Made by a program: the position numbers and the translations under genes
Assembly: GCA_023431385.1 (NCBI GenBank)
Contig: JAEYWA010000138.1
Coordinates: 12,723-76,722 of the forward strand
DNA from: Bacillota bacterium
GTDB lineage: Bacteria; Bacillota; Clostridia; Acetivibrionales; DSM-1351
Reading direction: 5' to 3'
DNA length: 64,000 nucleotides
Notes under the pieces: generated by a model
The model's input: only the letters and a program-made list of their open reading frames with translations
The model's database searches: none
Told to the model about the DNA's origin: nothing
Shown here: in pieces, positions 26,432 through 36,600 of the stretch
How the letters are laid out: each line of letters opens with the position of its first letter
How positions within the stretch are numbered: the first letter of the stretch is position 1

Positions 26432-29400
26432 ATGAAAAGACTAAGACTAATAACAATAATGCTAACAATAGCATATGTACTATTAATACCGCTTAACTCA
26501 CTTGCAATAGGAGGAACGAATAGTGTAAATACTACCACTTCTTTGTTAAGTAAATGGCAGGGATACGGGATAGTTGACAAAAGTATTTCTAGTAGTGACC
26601 TTAATAAAGCGATTGAGAAAATCGACTTTATCTCATTTATTAATGGAATTATGAAGCCCACAGGAAAGGTAGAAACAGGATTTATTGATCTTCCGAAGGA
26701 CTCCTGGTACGAACAGGAGATAGCGAAGGCGGTTGCTGCCGGATATATAGACAAAGGTAATAATACGAAATTCAATCCATTTTCAGAGATATCCAGATTG
26801 GAAGCAGCCTTAATGGTCAAGCGCGTATTTGGACTTGAGCTTAAAGATAAAAGAGTAATAGCTAAGATAAAGGATGCTGAAACTCTTGATAGTAATCAAT
26901 TGGAAGGTTTTGCAGCAGTTATCGAAAAAGGATGTCTGACTCAGGTAGATGAAGGAAGATATGTTCCTTATGGAGTACTAAAGCTATCCGATGCTCTAGA
27001 AATTCTAGATATTTGTGTGGGAGAGGTGGTTTCAGAGTCAGGAACTATATCCGACAATGTTCCGGGTAATATGCTGGTTAATACCGGGTCCGTGACATTA
27101 AAAAGCATGAATGTGGCAGGAGATCTGACCATTGGAGAAGGAGTTGGTAATGGAGACGTAAGTCTTGATGGGGTTTCAGTAAATGGAAAGCTTATAATAA
27201 GAGGAGGGGGCCCCAATACTGTTACCCTAACCAATACAAGAATAGATGACATACTTGTAATTGAAAAAAGTGAAGGGAATGTACGTATAAGAACATTTGG
27301 TACTACTACAATAAAAGATACCCTCGTAAAATCCGGATGTTATTTAGATGAATATGGTCTAACCACTGGAAAAGGTTTTACTGATATTACATTGGACAAA
27401 TCAACTATTGAAAATCAAAAAGTTGATCTTAATGGTGATTATAATAAATTAACAGTAAATGAAAGCAACCTTAATGTTAAGTTAAGCGGTAAGGCAGATG
27501 CTGTGGATATTTCAAAGGGTGCAACCAGTAACTTTACCCTGGATTCCGGAAACGTAAGGACATTCATTACAAAGGCTTCTCAGAACTTAATTGACATAAT
27601 AGCTGGAACAATAACACACCTTTATATTGATACAGGTGCCATAGGTAATAAACTGACATTAAACGGAAAAGCTACAGTCAGTAACATCAATATCAAGGAA
27701 AATAGTATAATTGAACTTCTAAAAGGTACAGTCGAACAGCTTACCCTTGAATCCAATTCAACAGGTTCAAAGCTGAATATTTCAAGCGGTGCCTATCTGA
27801 AAAATCTAACTGCTAACGCTCCTGCTACAATAAGCGGGGACGGTTCTATTACCAATGCATATATATATGTACCAAACATGAGTATGAACATTAAGCCAAG
27901 TGGGGAGTATATTAGAACAGGAACTGAAACTGGCTCTAGCAGCAAAGACACAAATTCAAGCTTACCTAAAATTATAATTTCAAACGCATACAATAAAACC
28001 ATTCAACTGGGCAGCAATGATCAAAAAATAAATGCACGTGCTTCAAACGGAGCGGAGATATTTTATAGCTCTGCCGACAACTCCATTGTAACTGTCGGTG
28101 AAAAGGGTGAGTTGACTGGTGTTTCTGCTGGAACTACTGAAGTGTACATATCTGCTGTTAAACAAGGTTATGCTCCTGCTATTACTACAATAAAGGTCAG
28201 AGTAATAACCAAGAACAAAACTTCTTCAGGCACATTGGAGATTTCTCCTACTAGTGGAAAAGCCGGAAGTGTTGTTGATAATTTCGCTATCAGATATACT
28301 TCAGGAGAAAACATAGTAAACGGAAGAATAGTTATCAATCTTCCTGCAGGTTTTGCTGCAACAGAAAATGATAAGGTCAGCATAAACTTCGGAAATGAAA
28401 CGGCTTTAACAAAAGCACAGATTATCAATGAATATACATTATCCTTCTCAAATATATCTCTGGCAGAAGGTGAAAACATTGAAGTCAGATTAAAGAATAT
28501 TGAGATTCCATCAGGTCAACAATTTGTATTCAGTGCTGTAGCTGATTCAGATGGTATGGGACCGAAACTACCTGGAGGAGAAGTAAGTTGTATATTTACC
28601 GCAGATAGCTTAAAAGAACTTAAGGGTAAGGGTGTAAACTATTCAAAGCCTGAGTATGGTTCATTACAAGGTACTACAAAGATAGCGTCACTTTCTTTTG
28701 TAAACATAAATGGAGCAACCAAATGGATGATCAGTGATGACACCGCAATACCTGTATATGATCAAGTACTGTCGGGAATTGACTATGTTGCAGGACAGGA
28801 TATTCAGGCTGTTCCAAATCAGCAGATAATGCTTGCTGCAGTGGATTCCAATAACAGAGTAAAGGCGTACGCCATAATCGAAATCTTGGATGAATACATC
28901 AGACCTGATGATGCGACTGCTCTGGATCCATCGGCAATTAGTGTTAAACCTGGTATACAGGCAGGAACAGTGATGATAGATATTCCAACTTCTGTATATG
29001 TTGATGGGGCTACTACCTGGATGTACAAAGTACAGAACACCCCGTCAGCAGCAATATTGATTGACAGTGTATTTGATGGAACAGAGAATTACTCCGCCGA
29101 TAAGGATATTAAAGTATCCGACCATCAGTATATTGTACTTACAGCAGTTGACAGTTCGACAAGTAAGAAGGTTAAGGCATATGTAAGCCTGCCGGTTTCA
29201 GGTAAGGTGAGCGTAGAGGCAGACAGACTTGTTAATGGCATAAACTATAAAGGCCCGGGTAATGGTTCAGATGTGGGAACGATAATGATTGAAGGCCTGA
29301 ATTCTGGCAGCTTTGATATAAGCGGCTGGCAGTATGTAGTACTTGACAAGATAGCAGTAATACCTTCAAAGGGAGCGCCTTTAGCCTCTTATAGAAAATA

Positions 29401-32400
29401 TACCAGTAATGATTTCACTGGCTATGCTGAAAAGGATAGTATTTACGTTACTACAGGTCAGCATGTATTGCTTGTTGGTGTAAATAGTGCAGGCGATATA
29501 ACTGCATATGCAGACATAACCGTTGATTCGGGAATGGTACGCCGCGAGGGTGCTCCGGCGATACCTCTCACAAACGTTGTTGGGCCAGTTATGGGGTCTA
29601 TAGAAGGTACAACAAATGTTACAACCAACTTTAGTACACCAATAGCAGGAGCAACCAAGTACAAGTATAGATTCCAGGATATTACAACTGTAGCTCCACA
29701 AATAAACAGCAAATCAGATAATTACTATGAGATGGAAAAAAATATGGCGGTAACCGGAAAATATCTGGTACTTGTTGCCGTGGATAACGGGGGACTCATT
29801 AAAGCCTACAGGGCTATTGAAGTAACCGATGAAATGATTCGCCCTGCCGATGCTTATTTACTAAAGGTAGCAAATAGTCATTACACCAGGCCGGTTCCGG
29901 GGACTACCATCGGCACCACCAGCCTTAGTCTGAACATAACGAAAATAGAAACCGACATTGGCAAGCAGGTTTCACAATGGTGGTACATGCTTTCAGACAA
30001 AGACTTTGAAAAACCATACTTGGGTAGTGATCTGACAGGCAGTATGACCCAATATGTCCCTGACAGCAACATAGTTGTCCCAAATAGTGATAAGTACCCA
30101 CAATATCTGCTTATCATAGGTGTCGACAGCAACAGCGGTACTTCTGGGACAATAGTATATTTGAAGGAGCAGCTGCAATACGACCAAATCAAGCAGCCGG
30201 ATTCAAGAGTACTTATATCCAGTGCTGAGGATAGCGTCAACTTCAATTACTCAGTTCCAGAGCCTGGAGACAAGGCAGGACAAACCAAAATAAAGACATT
30301 GAGTTTCTGGGGATTAAATGGGGCTTATAGCTGGGAATATAAGACTTCTGATTCACCTATAGATGCACCTGGTAACAACACATCGGCAAATACACTAGGT
30401 ACTTCTCCGTATAATACAACGATGAGTATTACGGTAGATAAGAAATACCTTGTATTATTTGCTGTTGATAACAATAAACGCATAAAAGCCTACGCAAATA
30501 TCCTGATTAGTGAAGCCCAGAAAAGGCCTCTGGACCTTGTAGAAGGACGCAACTACAGGATAGCAGCAGGAAGTGCAAAAGGCACTGTTGTAATACCGTT
30601 CCTATCCTTTGCTGATCTTGGAGCTACAGCACCTTATACCGGCTGGAGCTGGAAATATGCAGTCGGAAATGGTAAGTTCAACGTACCGGGCAGAGGAACA
30701 AAAGCGGCAGATATAGGTATTACTAACGCCGTATCAACTACAACAAATATTGATGCAATAGACGGACAATATCTGTTATTGGTGGCTGTTGATGAGAATG
30801 GCTTTATCAAAGCTTTTGCCAACATACGTATAGGCTCGGGAGTAAGCAATCCGGGTGAGGCTGAGCTTATTCCCACCGAATATTACCGCCTTACAAAAGG
30901 TACCACTGAAGGCACCACTCGTTTTAGTGTTCTGGACATGGGAATATCCGGACAGACAAAATGGGCTTATGTAATAAAGGACACTGTTACCACTCCGTCG
31001 CCGGTTAAAAGAGATGTATTATTCAGTACTCTGGGTGCAAAAGCTCTTGATCCGACTAAAGATATACAGGTCGATTATGGTCAGAGTATTCTCTTGCTGG
31101 CTGTCGATAAGGACAACAAGGTAAAGGGTTATGCTTATATCCCTGTTGAAGAGGATCAGATTCAGGCACCATTTGCAATGAATCTTATAACAAAAACCGG
31201 AACTTACTCAGGACCAAGTAGGGGTAGTGAACCAGGAAGTACCAAGATTGCATTAATCGTTACTGATGATATTCCTGTAGATAAGGATGGTACAATATTC
31301 TGGAAGTACCAGAAAGGTACACGTCCATTTGATACACCGCATTTAAATGATGATGCATCACCAAGTTCAGGCTATTTAGATTATACAAGCAAAGCTGATA
31401 TTCAAAATGTAAAGGCAGGAGAGTATTTATTAATAGTTGCGGTATCTAAAAATACTGATGGAAGTGAAAGAGTTAAGGCATATTTGAAATTCACAATGCT
31501 ATCTGACTGGATTACACCAGCCAGGGTTAAGGAACTTGTTAAGAATACTAACTATGAAGATCTAATTCCTGGAAGTGAGCCTGGGACAACCAAGTTGACT
31601 GGTCTTGAACTTTTTGATTTGTCAAATTGCCAGTGGATGGTAAATATAACCGATACCGATGACAAGATTTATGAAGATACTCAGTTCTCAGGCAAAACCT
31701 ATTCTGAGGGAGATAATATTGCCGTAAAGCAAGGTCAGTATGTGGTTCTGGCTGCAGTAGACAAGACAACTAAAAAAGTCAAGGCATATAAAAATATACT
31801 GATAGATAACCCTGCCTATTTAAACGCTCCCGGACTAAAATTAGGAGATAACTATGCAGCTCTTAAGTGGGGGTCGAAGGAAGGAACCACATCAGTATAT
31901 GTATCTCCTAAAGGTCTCACCGGAAACATAGTGTTTGTCGTTAAGGTCGCAAATAAAGTAGAAAATATTGTAGCTGATAGCCTAATTAGCTACACAAGTT
32001 CCACAGGCAGTGATTATAGTACTTTCAAAACATACACTGCAAATACTGATATATCCGTTAAGGCTGGGCAGTATATTTTACTTGCAGCAGTAGATACAGA
32101 CAGTAAAAAAATTGTGGCATACAGAAATATTCCTGTAGCAGTGACTAGCATAATGCCTGAAGGTGCGGATATACTTGATGAAAATGAAAACTACATGCCC
32201 CTTCAACCGGGAGATGCCCTCGGAAGTACAAAAATACCTCTGAAAGGCTTTGATGGAGTAAATGCAAACACATGGCTTGTGAAAGTGGTAGCTGCTCCAA
32301 TAACCTCAGTTGCACTGGATTCAATGGACAATGACGCTAAAGTGTATGTATCAAATTCAGATATTTCTGTTAAACCTGGTGATTATGTTATTCTCTATGC

Positions 32401-35400
32401 TGCCGAAAAGGTTGGTACAGAATATAAGATCAAAGCCTATGCATGTTTGACTGTAAATCCTGAACACATAAGAGGAGCAGCTCCGGATCTGGTCGTAAAT
32501 TCTACTCCGGTGCCTGGCACACTTCTTAACACAACATCTGTTGCAACAGATGGAGTAACGTTGCCGACAGGCGCAACCCAGATTAGATATATAGTAGGCA
32601 ACAGTTCAGCCGGAACAATACTCAAAGACAGCATAATGTCTGAACTGCCTGTATATACCTCTGGCAGTAATATTACAGCAAATGAGGGTCAATACTTGGT
32701 GTTTGTTGCTACGGATGCCAATGGGTATGTAAAAGCGGTATCCAAAGAGACCAAGCTCACTACCGATATGATTAAGAATGTAGTGCTTACTTTGGGAGGC
32801 ACTGTATTCCCTGCTGTAAGCGAAGCAGACATAGCAGCAGGAGGAAAAACAATCACATTAACACTTGATTCTGCCGAGTGGGCTGAGGATGCTGTCACTA
32901 CTAATAAGAGTGTATTGCTGAGCAGCTTTGTTGCAGCTACAGAAAATGACAAGTGGAAAACTGTAATGGGTAAGGTTACAATGATAGAAAAATCAAATGA
33001 TAGTAAGACAATTACTATTAAGCTAAGTGAATCTACCTATGATATAACAGCAAATCAGAAGGTAACTATAACAATACCTGCCAAATTGATTAAAGGGGCC
33101 GTAAACCCAGTTACAGCAAAAGATACAATAAGCATTGCAGCGGTTTCGAGCCTTGGAGTAACTTTGATGTCGGGTACTACCAGCGTGACCAGTTTTAGTC
33201 AGAACGATATCAAGACAGGCTCTGCCAAGATAATAATTACATTAACAGGCGGAGGTAAATTTGCTAGTGATGTTGATAGCTCTGCCGATAAGAGAAATGC
33301 AATATTAAATGGTTTAAAAGCCACATATAACTCTTCTGCCTGGGCAGGGGTGTTATCGAAGGCTACGATGACCCAAAATTCTGAGTCAAAGTTGACTATT
33401 ACGCTGAAGGATGCCGATTATGAACCACTTGGAAATGAAGTTATAAGTGTTACTATTCCTGCAAAGGTTTCATCCGGTTATATTATTGACGGAGCAGTCA
33501 ATGATGCAGCAGCTTCAACAAAAATAACCATTTATTCAAATATATCTGCAGCATTATCGGGAACACTGGTTTCAACACCTGTTACAGAAGCAGATATAGT
33601 AGCAGGAAATAAAACATTGGTGATTACGTTGACAAACGGGAAATGGGCATCGGATATTACTTCAAATGATACGGTAAGCAAAGTGCTTTTCGATGGGTTA
33701 ACGGTATCGCCGACAGTATCAACTAACGATACGAATTCGTGGAAAAATAAAGTTTTAGCAATTTTAAAACCAACAGATATTAAAATAAACAGTGATACCG
33801 AAATTGAAATTATACTACCAGCAGCTGCAGGCTATGCAATAAGCGCTGACCAGAGTATTGTGGTGAACATTCCGTCAGCATGTATTGCTGGAGGGATAAG
33901 AGATAAGCTTACAGCAGCACAAAGTATAAAAATAATAAATATTGCTCCTGCTGTTCCAGCTATTGTAAAGAATGTAACTGTGTCTGGAAGTACAACTGAA
34001 TTCAAGACAGATGATATCATTACTATAAATGTAGAGTTTGATACAGCTGTTGATGTTACAGGAACTCCACTTCTCACCATGAATACAGGTAAAACTGCTG
34101 TATATAAAACCAAAGCCGCAGCAAATATTCTTACATTTCAATATACAGTAGCTTCGGGAGATAATGTTGCGAAGTTGGACTACAAGGCCTCGACTTCATT
34201 GGGACTGAATAAGGGAACCATTAAAAATGGTGAAACAAATGCCAGCCTTACATTGCCTGCTCCCGGAAATACAGGTTCGCTGGGTGATCCGCTTAAAACG
34301 CCAATTTTGGTAGATGCCGTTGCACCTAAGTTTACAAAGACTCCTTCACAAACTACTACGAAGGCAGAAACATCAGGCGATATTACATTTACCATCAACG
34401 AAACTGGAAAAGTATACTATGTAGTAATGGTGGATACAGGGAGCACAACCACACCAACGGTTCAGCAGGTTGTTGACTGGAATAACACACCACCTGCTTC
34501 GGTGGTGGCACATGGAATATCGAATGCCAGTGCCAATGTAGTCGGCAATATAAATATTACAGGTCTTGCGCCGAATACAAAGTACAATGTGTATATTTTT
34601 GCCGAGGATGCTCATCAGAATAGGACAACTACGGTAACAAGCAGCAGTGTTCAGACAATTGATAAAACTCCGCCTGTGTTTACCGTACCCCAAGACAAGA
34701 TTACACCATCGGATTATTCTATTAGTATTGCAGCTAATACTAATGAGGTTGGAACCATATTCGTTGTCGCTAAGCTTCGCGGTGCTGCTGCACCAGCAAA
34801 GTCAGAGTTGACTGGATCGAGGATTAAAGCAGTGGTTGACTCAACAAATGTAAAAAAGGATATTCTGATTAACGTAACCGGATTGGCTGTTTCTACAGAC
34901 TACGACATCTATGTAGCATGCAATGATAAGGCTTCGACACCAAATCTTAGTGCAGCTACAATGGTACAAGCTAGAACGTTGGGACTTGATTTGACCAAAG
35001 TAGATGTGGATCTTGCAAACAAAAAGCTGCTTAATACAAATACATTAATGGAGTACAGTATAGATGGAGGGGAATGGAAGAATTGCAGTTCATCAACTAC
35101 TGCAGTTACATTTAATTATTCCGACACTACTGCTTCCATTAATGTACAGATAAGAGAGCGCTCCAATACGGCAAATAATACTCAAATTACTCTGACTAAA
35201 CAAAACGAAAGCATCATAGATACTTCAAAGATTGACTATGATATATTAAATAGAACTATATATAATAGCTCAAATATCAATCTGGAGTACAAAATAAATA
35301 ATACTGTTTGGAAACCGTTACCGGCTGGTCAACCGGCAGGTAAGGCAATAGATGTTCTTTTTATCCCGGGCGGCGTAATTTATCTTAGAACTGCAGTATC

Positions 35401-36424
35401 TTCTCCGACAGCTGCTGGAAAGGACTCGAAGTTGCCTTCGAAAGAAATAGAATTTGATGGAATACCAGGTTTGGGAGATTCTCCTATCCTGACTGTTAAT
35501 GATACAAAAAATGAAGTGGTCGGACTGTCCGCTATTCACGAATACAGTACTGATGGAGGAACTAACTGGACTCCTGTTTCAATTACCGTCCCTACTTTCC
35601 CGGGAACGAAAAAGGTTTTAGTAAGATTTAAGGCAACAGCCTCACAACTTGCTAGTAAAGCGCAGGAATTGAAGTTTACTGCTAATGTAATAACAGTAAA
35701 GGCAAGCCCTGCGACAACTGGAACTACAGCCACAAAAGCTACTGTAACAATAACATTTGAGGAGAATACAAATAAGCCGGCTTTAACTAAAGACATTTTA
35801 AGAAACAATTTCCTGGTAGGTGTCTGGGACGCAACCGGGAATATAGCGACTGTCGGTTCATGGGGTACTGATGAAGACATTGATGCTATTAACTGGACAA
35901 GTGCAAATACAATAACCATCACATATAATTCTGTGGTACCTGCAGACTTAAAAATTGGTTACGAGGTCAGGGTTGCTCCAGGCGCGGCAATAAAGAGTGC
36001 CGTTGACACCTCGTTAGTATTAACGCCTACAGGTAAGCTGGGAGGGAGCTTCCATACAGTACCAATTATAACGAAAATCAATGCAACTTCTGTTTCGGGA
36101 CAAAAACAACTGGTCATAACTTTTGATCAGGCAACCAATCAAAAGAATATTGACAAAGCTGATATTGCAGCTTATCTGATATTAACAGATTCAAAGGGTA
36201 AGGCAAAGAACTGGTCGAAGACAAATAATGCAGCTCCAGATGTGACTTTACATTGGACTAGCGATAAAGTATTGACGATAACCTTCAATAATTTCAGCGA
36301 TACAGAACTTGCGGTAGGTGATAAAATCAGAGTAAACAAGACTTGGGGTCTGACCGATGCAGATGGTACAACAGAGGCATGTACCTGGACCAGTGTTATA
36401 GATGGTAGTTTTACAGCACCGTAG
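26432..36424 (+). CDS. Giant (3330 aa) exported SLH protein with 13 tandem about 107-aa repeats
   Basis: ATG 26432 after GAGGAGC. Signal peptide 1-27. N-terminal SLH units (about 75-190; FIDLPKDSWYEQEIAKAVAAGYID, with FNPFSEISRLEAALM). A stretch rich in short beta-strands and Asn/Gly turns (about 205-490) looks like a parallel beta-helix. A Ser/Thr linker is followed by a BIG2-like Ig domain (about 512-590) and another beta domain (to about 715). Residues about 724-2113 are 13 diverged tandem repeats of 95-115 aa. Each has a GT-T/S-K strand, a W/Y core residue, an I-V-x-x-GQYLLLVAVD strand and a VKAYxxI strand, and most end near P. Three about 125-aa modules follow (about 2115-2500; EADI-x-AGxKTxxITL), then FN3/Ig-like domains to the end. 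No catalytic motif is seen. Probably a long surface fibre or S-layer-associated adhesin; I do not recognise the 13-repeat family with certainty. Confidence 0.87.
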   Translation: MKRLRLITIMLTIAYVLLIPLNSLAIGGTNSVNTTTSLLSKWQGYGIVDKSISSSDLNKAIEKIDFISFINGIMKPTGKVETGFIDLPKDSWYEQEIAKAVAAGYIDKGNNTKFNPFSEISRLEAALMVKRVFGLELKDKRVIAKIKDAETLDSNQLEGFAAVIEKGCLTQVDEGRYVPYGVLKLSDALEILDICVGEVVSESGTISDNVPGNMLVNTGSVTLKSMNVAGDLTIGEGVGNGDVSLDGVSVNGKLIIRGGGPNTVTLTNTRIDDILVIEKSEGNVRIRTFGTTTIKDTLVKSGCYLDEYGLTTGKGFTDITLDKSTIENQKVDLNGDYNKLTVNESNLNVKLSGKADAVDISKGATSNFTLDSGNVRTFITKASQNLIDIIAGTITHLYIDTGAIGNKLTLNGKATVSNINIKENSIIELLKGTVEQLTLESNSTGSKLNISSGAYLKNLTANAPATISGDGSITNAYIYVPNMSMNIKPSGEYIRTGTETGSSSKDTNSSLPKIIISNAYNKTIQLGSNDQKINARASNGAEIFYSSADNSIVTVGEKGELTGVSAGTTEVYISAVKQGYAPAITTIKVRVITKNKTSSGTLEISPTSGKAGSVVDNFAIRYTSGENIVNGRIVINLPAGFAATENDKVSINFGNETALTKAQIINEYTLSFSNISLAEGENIEVRLKNIEIPSGQQFVFSAVADSDGMGPKLPGGEVSCIFTADSLKELKGKGVNYSKPEYGSLQGTTKIASLSFVNINGATKWMISDDTAIPVYDQVLSGIDYVAGQDIQAVPNQQIMLAAVDSNNRVKAYAIIEILDEYIRPDDATALDPSAISVKPGIQAGTVMIDIPTSVYVDGATTWMYKVQNTPSAAILIDSVFDGTENYSADKDIKVSDHQYIVLTAVDSSTSKKVKAYVSLPVSGKVSVEADRLVNGINYKGPGNGSDVGTIMIEGLNSGSFDISGWQYVVLDKIAVIPSKGAPLASYRKYTSNDFTGYAEKDSIYVTTGQHVLLVGVNSAGDITAYADITVDSGMVRREGAPAIPLTNVVGPVMGSIEGTTNVTTNFSTPIAGATKYKYRFQDITTVAPQINSKSDNYYEMEKNMAVTGKYLVLVAVDNGGLIKAYRAIEVTDEMIRPADAYLLKVANSHYTRPVPGTTIGTTSLSLNITKIETDIGKQVSQWWYMLSDKDFEKPYLGSDLTGSMTQYVPDSNIVVPNSDKYPQYLLIIGVDSNSGTSGTIVYLKEQLQYDQIKQPDSRVLISSAEDSVNFNYSVPEPGDKAGQTKIKTLSFWGLNGAYSWEYKTSDSPIDAPGNNTSANTLGTSPYNTTMSITVDKKYLVLFAVDNNKRIKAYANILISEAQKRPLDLVEGRNYRIAAGSAKGTVVIPFLSFADLGATAPYTGWSWKYAVGNGKFNVPGRGTKAADIGITNAVSTTTNIDAIDGQYLLLVAVDENGFIKAFANIRIGSGVSNPGEAELIPTEYYRLTKGTTEGTTRFSVLDMGISGQTKWAYVIKDTVTTPSPVKRDVLFSTLGAKALDPTKDIQVDYGQSILLLAVDKDNKVKGYAYIPVEEDQIQAPFAMNLITKTGTYSGPSRGSEPGSTKIALIVTDDIPVDKDGTIFWKYQKGTRPFDTPHLNDDASPSSGYLDYTSKADIQNVKAGEYLLIVAVSKNTDGSERVKAYLKFTMLSDWITPARVKELVKNTNYEDLIPGSEPGTTKLTGLELFDLSNCQWMVNITDTDDKIYEDTQFSGKTYSEGDNIAVKQGQYVVLAAVDKTTKKVKAYKNILIDNPAYLNAPGLKLGDNYAALKWGSKEGTTSVYVSPKGLTGNIVFVVKVANKVENIVADSLISYTSSTGSDYSTFKTYTANTDISVKAGQYILLAAVDTDSKKIVAYRNIPVAVTSIMPEGADILDENENYMPLQPGDALGSTKIPLKGFDGVNANTWLVKVVAAPITSVALDSMDNDAKVYVSNSDISVKPGDYVILYAAEKVGTEYKIKAYACLTVNPEHIRGAAPDLVVNSTPVPGTLLNTTSVATDGVTLPTGATQIRYIVGNSSAGTILKDSIMSELPVYTSGSNITANEGQYLVFVATDANGYVKAVSKETKLTTDMIKNVVLTLGGTVFPAVSEADIAAGGKTITLTLDSAEWAEDAVTTNKSVLLSSFVAATENDKWKTVMGKVTMIEKSNDSKTITIKLSESTYDITANQKVTITIPAKLIKGAVNPVTAKDTISIAAVSSLGVTLMSGTTSVTSFSQNDIKTGSAKIIITLTGGGKFASDVDSSADKRNAILNGLKATYNSSAWAGVLSKATMTQNSESKLTITLKDADYEPLGNEVISVTIPAKVSSGYIIDGAVNDAAASTKITIYSNISAALSGTLVSTPVTEADIVAGNKTLVITLTNGKWASDITSNDTVSKVLFDGLTVSPTVSTNDTNSWKNKVLAILKPTDIKINSDTEIEIILPAAAGYAISADQSIVVNIPSACIAGGIRDKLTAAQSIKIINIAPAVPAIVKNVTVSGSTTEFKTDDIITINVEFDTAVDVTGTPLLTMNTGKTAVYKTKAAANILTFQYTVASGDNVAKLDYKASTSLGLNKGTIKNGETNASLTLPAPGNTGSLGDPLKTPILVDAVAPKFTKTPSQTTTKAETSGDITFTINETGKVYYVVMVDTGSTTTPTVQQVVDWNNTPPASVVAHGISNASANVVGNINITGLAPNTKYNVYIFAEDAHQNRTTTVTSSSVQTIDKTPPVFTVPQDKITPSDYSISIAANTNEVGTIFVVAKLRGAAAPAKSELTGSRIKAVVDSTNVKKDILINVTGLAVSTDYDIYVACNDKASTPNLSAATMVQARTLGLDLTKVDVDLANKKLLNTNTLMEYSIDGGEWKNCSSSTTAVTFNYSDTTASINVQIRERSNTANNTQITLTKQNESIIDTSKIDYDILNRTIYNSSNINLEYKINNTVWKPLPAGQPAGKAIDVLFIPGGVIYLRTAVSSPTAAGKDSKLPSKEIEFDGIPGLGDSPILTVNDTKNEVVGLSAIHEYSTDGGTNWTPVSITVPTFPGTKKVLVRFKATASQLASKAQELKFTANVITVKASPATTGTTATKATVTITFEENTNKPALTKDILRNNFLVGVWDATGNIATVGSWGTDEDIDAINWTSANTITITYNSVVPADLKIGYEVRVAPGAAIKSAVDTSLVLTPTGKLGGSFHTVPIITKINATSVSGQKQLVITFDQATNQKNIDKADIAAYLILTDSKGKAKNWSKTNNAAPDVTLHWTSDKVLTITFNNFSDTELAVGDKIRVNKTWGLTDADGTTEACTWTSVIDGSFTAP

Positions 36425-36461
36425 GAAATCCTATTATCTACAAGTAAAACGTAATTATCAG

Positions 36462-36501
36462 AGTGTCTAATTTCTTTAATAGAAATTAGGCGCTTTTTTT
36501 T
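36462..36501 (+). terminator. Terminator after the giant SLH gene
   Basis: Stem AGTGTCTAATTTCT (36462-36475) / AGAAATTAGGCGCT (36481-36494), two G-U pairs, 5-nt loop, followed by a run of T. Confidence 0.85.
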
Positions 36502-36558
36502 ACGTTTTGTTTACAAGTGTGTATAATATATAAGTAAATAGTGCCAAAAAGCCGATAA
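36499..36558 (+). promoter_or_regulatory. Promoter region before the 1619-aa SLH gene (sigma-A and sigma-D candidates)
   Basis: Two overlapping candidates. Sigma-A type: TTTACG (36499-36504), 17 nt, TATAAT (36522-36527). Sigma-D type: TAAG (36531-36534), 16 nt, GCCGATAA (36551-36558), 42 nt before the start codon. Confidence 0.5.
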
Positions 36559-36600
36559 ATAGTTAGCAAAGCAGTATTTAACTCCAGGGGGTAATTTAAC

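Noticed and set aside
26432..36424. CRISPR or satellite DNA within the giant repetitive gene
   Set aside because: The repeats are only similar at protein level and strongly diverged at DNA level, with no fixed spacer lengths.
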